Origin: Porphyromonadaceae bacterium UBA4702
Lineage (GTDB): Bacteria; Bacteroidota; Bacteroidia; Bacteroidales; Muribaculaceae
DNA: 19,546 nt
Direction: 5' to 3'
Assembly: GCA_002404675.1 (NCBI GenBank)
Contig: DHKE01000025.1
Span: 22,914-42,459, forward strand
Shown here: piece by piece, positions 16,062 to 19,546 of the stretch
Position numbering within the stretch: position 1 is the first letter of the stretch
How the letters are laid out: every line of letters begins with the position of its first letter
Notes under the pieces: generated by a model
What the model was told of the DNA's origin: nothing
The model's input: the letters and a program-made list of their open reading frames with translations, nothing else
The model's database searches: none
Made by a program: the position numbers and the translations under genes

Positions 16062-17342
16062 TTATCTTATTCTTTTGGGAAGAACCGGCGGTTTCGCCGC
16101 TGCATCGGGGACGGCCTTCTGGCGGCGTGCGGCAATGAGGCGTTTGCCGGTTATGCAGGCCAGCCCGAGAAGCATCATCATGCACTCGCCGTGGGGCTGG
16201 AATATCAGGGTGCCGGTGGTGAGCTCTATCAGCAGCGTCGCTATCAGCGTCGCGCCTATCGCGAACAGGTATTTGTACCGTCCGTCCTCGTATTTCGTCA
16301 GTACGCGCAGGTAACGGTAGATGTGCGTCCAGAACCACACGAACAGTATGATGCCGACAATGCCGAACTGCGCCAGCGAGGCGTAGTATGCGTCGCTGAT
16401 GAAATCGGGCATGCTCTCGCTCAGTCCCCACACGTGGTTGAGGCCGTAACGCTCGTACAGCGTCGAGTAGGGCGACGCAGATGCAAACGAGGCGAATGAG
16501 GCCAGCCCCGACCCGAAGAGGGGAAAGTCGATGAGCACCAGCACCATGCCGGCGTACAGCGCAGCACGCGCAAACGAGTCCAAGTTGTTCATGTCAAACA
16601 CGCCCGCGCCGCCCATGAGGAAGTAGAAGCTGAACTTCTGCCACACCGCCGCCACGAATATCACGGCGACGACCGCCAGCCCTGCCATTGTGCCGGCGCT
16701 CATGCGGCGCAGCATGCCGGGGCGGTAGAACGCGAACAGGACGAAGGCTATGATGAACTCGCCGTAGTATTTCGAGCGGCCGCAGGCTATGCCGGCTGCC
16801 ATTATCACGAACATTATGAGCAGGGTCCGGTCGGAGAGCCGCCCCTCGCCGTCCACGGAGCAGTACGCATAGACCATTGAGGCCAGCAGGCATGTGCCGC
16901 CGTAGTAGGCGGGGTGTGAGAAGACCGCGCTCACCATAGTGTCGAGCGACACGAGCGACACAATCGCCAACGCGCCGTAAACGAGCGACACCGCCCGCAG
17001 GATGCGCTTGTCGCCGGCTGTCAGTTCCGGGGCGACGCATAGCATCACCAGGACGGCTATGTAGGGCTTGAACTCGAGGATAAGCCCGACGATGACAGCA
17101 GCCTTGGTGTTGAAATGCACGCAGGTCATCGAGTAGACGGCATAAGCCGCCAGCGCCCCGGCGACGATTAGCAGAAGGCGGTACTTGCGCCAGTTGCGGT
17201 TGGCCACGCAGTCCACGAGGACAACGCCGAGCATCGAGTAGAGTATGACCTCGTCAATGAACTTGACCAGCTCGAGCGAAAATATCAGCAGGCAGTAGCC
17301 GATGATGAACAGCCATACGCATATCCTGTCAACCTTCAACAT
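16062..17342 (-). CDS. O-antigen polymerase/ligase-like membrane protein (Wzy type)
   Basis: A 426-residue, very hydrophobic protein with about ten or eleven predicted membrane helices along its length. Between the later helices is a larger loop with FGSGLASFASFA, then LNHVWGLSE and ISDAYYASLAQFGIVGIIL. This matches the O-antigen ligase/polymerase (PF04932-like) signature, in which G-x-G-x-F and an H-N/H-x pair precede a helix ending in E/Q-x-G-x-x-G. Such proteins join lipid-linked repeat units into a polymer in the periplasm. It lies 36 bp after wza and 9 bp before wzz, so the three genes form one unit. A ligase role instead of a polymerase cannot be excluded by sequence alone, but the wza-wzz context favours polymerase. 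Confidence 0.83.
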   Translation of the reverse strand: MLKVDRICVWLFIIGYCLLIFSLELVKFIDEVILYSMLGVVLVDCVANRNWRKYRLLLIVAGALAAYAVYSMTCVHFNTKAAVIVGLILEFKPYIAVLVMLCVAPELTAGDKRILRAVSLVYGALAIVSLVSLDTMVSAVFSHPAYYGGTCLLASMVYAYCSVDGEGRLSDRTLLIMFVIMAAGIACGRSKYYGEFIIAFVLFAFYRPGMLRRMSAGTMAGLAVVAVIFVAAVWQKFSFYFLMGGAGVFDMNNLDSFARAALYAGMVLVLIDFPLFGSGLASFASFASASPYSTLYERYGLNHVWGLSESMPDFISDAYYASLAQFGIVGIILFVWFWTHIYRYLRVLTKYEDGRYKYLFAIGATLIATLLIELTTGTLIFQPHGECMMMLLGLACITGKRLIAARRQKAVPDAAAKPPVLPKRIR

Positions 17343-17378
17343 CTCCTCTGTGCCGCTGCTCGTTTGCTGTGTGGTCGG

Positions 17379-18203
17379 TTATTTGACGGACAGGGCTATG
17401 ACAAGCGAGGCTATCACAGACAGGCCGCTGATGACGGTGCTGATGACGCTCAGTTTGTAGCCGTTGTTCTGGTTGTACTTGCTGTTGTCCTGGCGTATGT
17501 CGTTGGGCGACACGTACACCACGTCGTTCTGCTGCAGGTAGTAGTAGGGCGACGAGGTGAGGCTGGAGTCGTGCAGGTTCACCTTGCCGTACAGTATCTC
17601 GCCGCCGGGCGTCTCGCGCATCACTATGACGTTGTCGCGGCGGCCGTATTCCGTCAGGTCCTCGCAGGCGGCGAGAGCCTCGAGCAGCGTGAGCCGCTCG
17701 CCCTGAGGGGTGACGACCTGCGGCTTCTTGACCTCGCCTATCACATTGACGCGGAAATTCATCAGCCGCACCTTCACGACCGGGTCCTTGACGGTCTTGC
17801 TGATGCGCTCCTGCAGGTAGTCCTTGAGCTGCGCGGTGGTCATGCCGGCGACGTGGATGCTGCCGAATGTCGGGAAATCGATGTTGCCCTGGGCATCCAC
17901 CACGTATGTCTGCAGCTGCCGCGTGGTGGCCATTTGCGTGCTGGGCGCGGTCGCGCTGCTCCCTACGTCGGCGGCGGTCAGGTTGAAGTGCGCGGTCGCT
18001 GCCGGCACTTCCGAACTCACAGTTATCGAAATCTCGTCATCCTTCTGGAGCGTCAGCTCGCTGCGGGCAGCCTGGAGCTTGCCGGCCTCGGACGTTGAGA
18101 GGTCCTCGAAATATGCCAGATCGCGCTGTGTGCGGCAGGACGCAGTCAGCATCATTGCCGCCACCATTATCATCAGAAGGCGTACCTTGCTCGTATTCTT
18201 CAT
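17379..18203 (-). CDS. Polysaccharide export outer-membrane lipoprotein (Wza family)
   Basis: A 274-residue lipoprotein with a signal peptide MKNTSKVRLLMIMVAAMM and lipobox LTASC (Cys23). The poly-export domain (about 55-140) shows DDEISITVSSEVP and YVVDAQGNIDFPTFG with the GxxxxxLxxxLxxRI helix. An SLBB domain follows (about 148-205; VIGEVKKPQVVTP and LTLLEALAAC). A C-terminal hydrophobic helix (about 250-272) ends the protein. Wza forms the outer-membrane pore for surface polysaccharide. It starts the wza-wzy-wzz unit. No TAnnTTTG promoter or UpxY-type antiterminator gene was found in the 99 bp between it and ispG, so how it is transcribed is unclear. Confidence 0.88.
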   Translation of the reverse strand: MKNTSKVRLLMIMVAAMMLTASCRTQRDLAYFEDLSTSEAGKLQAARSELTLQKDDEISITVSSEVPAATAHFNLTAADVGSSATAPSTQMATTRQLQTYVVDAQGNIDFPTFGSIHVAGMTTAQLKDYLQERISKTVKDPVVKVRLMNFRVNVIGEVKKPQVVTPQGERLTLLEALAACEDLTEYGRRDNVIVMRETPGGEILYGKVNLHDSSLTSSPYYYLQQNDVVYVSPNDIRQDNSKYNQNNGYKLSVISTVISGLSVIASLVIALSVK

Positions 18204-18220
18204 GTTCCGTATCAGTCACA

Positions 18221-18242
18221 GCCTCGCATGGCGGCGCAAGGC
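18221..18242 (-). other. Leader hairpin upstream of the wza gene
   Basis: On the minus strand GCCTTGCG and TGCGAGGC pair over 8 bp with two G-U pairs and a 6-nt loop. The hairpin ends 17 bases before the wza ATG. It could influence translation initiation, terminate some readthrough from ispG, or be incidental. Confidence 0.35.
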
Positions 18243-18302
18243 TTGGGGGTTGTATGTGTTATCGGTTTATTAACGTATTTGCGTGTGTTTTATTGTGGAG
18301 AC

Positions 18303-19546
18303 CTACGGGTCAACCCACCGGCCGTCGGCGCGTATGATGTCTGTCAGCTGCCGCAGCGCGTCTGCTGCGGGTATGTTTTTCACCAGCAGCTCCTTGCCGC
18401 GGTATATGCTCACACGCCCCGGGCCGGCGCCCACGTAGCCGTAGTCAGCGTCTGCCATTTCCCCGGGGCCGTTGACGATGCACCCCATAACCCCTATCTT
18501 CAGCCCCTTGAGGTGGGCTGTGGCGCAGCGCACCTGCGCCAGTGTCTGAGGCAGGTCAAACAGGGTGCGGCCGCAGCTGGGGCAGGCTATGTATTCCGTC
18601 TTGCTGAAGCGCAGCCGCGAGGCTTGCAGTATGCCCAGTGACAGGCGGTTGACATCCTCTCGCTCCATGCAGGCGACCTCCAGGGCGATGCCCGAGCCGT
18701 AGCCGTTCAGCAGCAACGCTCCCAGGTCGGCAGCTGCCTCTATGGCCATCTCGTCGGCAGAGCCGCCGCAGTACCTGCGCCGCAGTATCACCGGGTTCTT
18801 GCCCCCCGAAGCCGCGAAGCGGTCTATCCACGAGGACATCTCGCCGACAGGGTTGACGTGGCTTGACGACAGCACCACAGGGAGCGTGTCGCCGTACCGG
18901 GGCATTCCGTCTGACGCATCTGCCGTATGCCACTGCGCGGGGACTTCGGCGATGTCTACGCCGACGGCAAGCGGCGAGCCGAGATGCTCAAAACCTGCCA
19001 CCGGGGCGGAATGGCTGCGGGCAGTGCCGGGAAGCACCGTTTCAGGCTCAACAATCGGCGCATGACCCTCGCGGCGGCATATATAGTCGCGCAGGTGGCG
19101 AGCCACGGGCAGCTCGTTCTCGGGAGGCTCGCTCAATGACACACGGATAGTGTCGCCTGTCCCCTCTGTGAGCAGCGTGCCTATGCCCACGGCGCTCTTG
19201 ACACGGCCGTCCTCGCCGTCGCCGGCTTCCGTCACGCCCAGGTGCAGCGGATAGTGCATATCCTCGCTGTCCATTGCGGCGACAAGACAACGCACTGTCT
19301 CCGTCATCACGGCGGTATTGGAGGCCTTGACAGACAAGACGACGTCGTCGAAATGCTCGTCACGGCACACGCGCAGGAACTCCATGGCAGATTCCGCCAT
19401 GCCGGGGGCGGTGTCGCCGTATCGGCTCATGATGCGGTCTGACAGCGAGCCGTGGTTCACGCCGAGGCGCAGCGCAGTGCCGTGGGGGCGGCAGATGTCG
19501 AGCAACGGCAGCAACGCGGCGCGTATGCGCTCCTGCTCGGCGGCAT
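18303..19546 (-). CDS. ispG: 4-hydroxy-3-methylbut-2-enyl diphosphate synthase (flavodoxin type), C-terminal part
   Basis: The reading frame runs off the right end of the window, so the 5' end of the gene is missing; 414 codons are visible. IspG makes HMBPP from cyclic MEcPP in the MEP isoprenoid pathway and uses a 4Fe-4S cluster. The visible part begins with a TIM-barrel strand LRLGVNHGSL. Then comes a long middle segment (about 100-250 visible residues) that is absent from the E. coli enzyme, as in the large IspG of Bacteroidetes and plants. The Fe-S domain has CPSCGRTLFD and GVMGCIVNGPGE, with Glu seven residues after the third Cys as in E. coli, then MADADYGYVG. It precedes the polysaccharide unit in the same direction. 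Confidence 0.95.
   Translation of the reverse strand, partial: AAEQERIRAALLPLLDICRPHGTALRLGVNHGSLSDRIMSRYGDTAPGMAESAMEFLRVCRDEHFDDVVLSVKASNTAVMTETVRCLVAAMDSEDMHYPLHLGVTEAGDGEDGRVKSAVGIGTLLTEGTGDTIRVSLSEPPENELPVARHLRDYICRREGHAPIVEPETVLPGTARSHSAPVAGFEHLGSPLAVGVDIAEVPAQWHTADASDGMPRYGDTLPVVLSSSHVNPVGEMSSWIDRFAASGGKNPVILRRRYCGGSADEMAIEAAADLGALLLNGYGSGIALEVACMEREDVNRLSLGILQASRLRFSKTEYIACPSCGRTLFDLPQTLAQVRCATAHLKGLKIGVMGCIVNGPGEMADADYGYVGAGPGRVSIYRGKELLVKNIPAADALRQLTDIIRADGRWVDP

Overview
The window looks like the chromosome of a Bacteroidales gut bacterium. Base composition is well above 50% GC (by eye near 58-60%) and Ile is often read from ATA. Genes lack clear Shine-Dalgarno sequences, and two or three upstream regions carry the Bacteroidetes promoter form (TTTG or TTG, about 20 bp, TAnnTTTG). 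The large secreted protein ends in a type IX secretion-like C-terminal domain. Muribaculaceae is my best guess at family level, from composition and gene style only. No rRNA, tRNA, insertion sequence, phage gene or CRISPR array was seen, and no stretch over 300 bases lacks a gene.

Left part, plus strand (1-2639): a tight operon carries the 3' end of rho, then a YbaK-type Cys-tRNA(Pro) deacylase, chorismate synthase (aroC) and a YhcC-type radical SAM protein. The last three overlap as ATGA and GTGA, which suggests translational coupling. A strong hairpin at 2665-2692 ends this unit and separates it from the convergent minus-strand genes.

Middle part, minus strand (2729-11641): a class II (B12-dependent) ribonucleotide reductase, nrdJ, has a plausible promoter. 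About 42 bp behind it follow two small membrane proteins, each with an N-terminal GYF_2 (DUF4339) domain and a C-terminal CD225/dispanin-like two-helix region. A hairpin at 7431-7458 closes this unit. Immediately beyond it a separate promoter drives a 1543-residue secreted multi-domain surface protein with a propeller-like N-terminus, repeated choice-of-anchor-J-like and Fn3/CARDB-like modules, and a sorting tail.

Right part, minus strand (11891-19546): ispG (5' end outside the window) is followed by a compact wza-wzy-wzz polysaccharide export, polymerisation and chain-length unit. Next come an SDR-type L-threonine 3-dehydrogenase with a very good promoter, and a LicD-family transferase. The Wzz protein appears to carry a decayed tyrosine-kinase domain on its C-terminus. 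LicD may add a phospho-substituent to a surface glycan, but its link to the wza-wzy-wzz unit rests only on proximity.

The most interesting items are the paired GYF_2-CD225 membrane proteins behind nrdJ, the pseudokinase-like tail of Wzz, and the large modular secreted protein. I see no clear evidence for an entirely new system; the GYF_2-CD225 pair is the least understood part.
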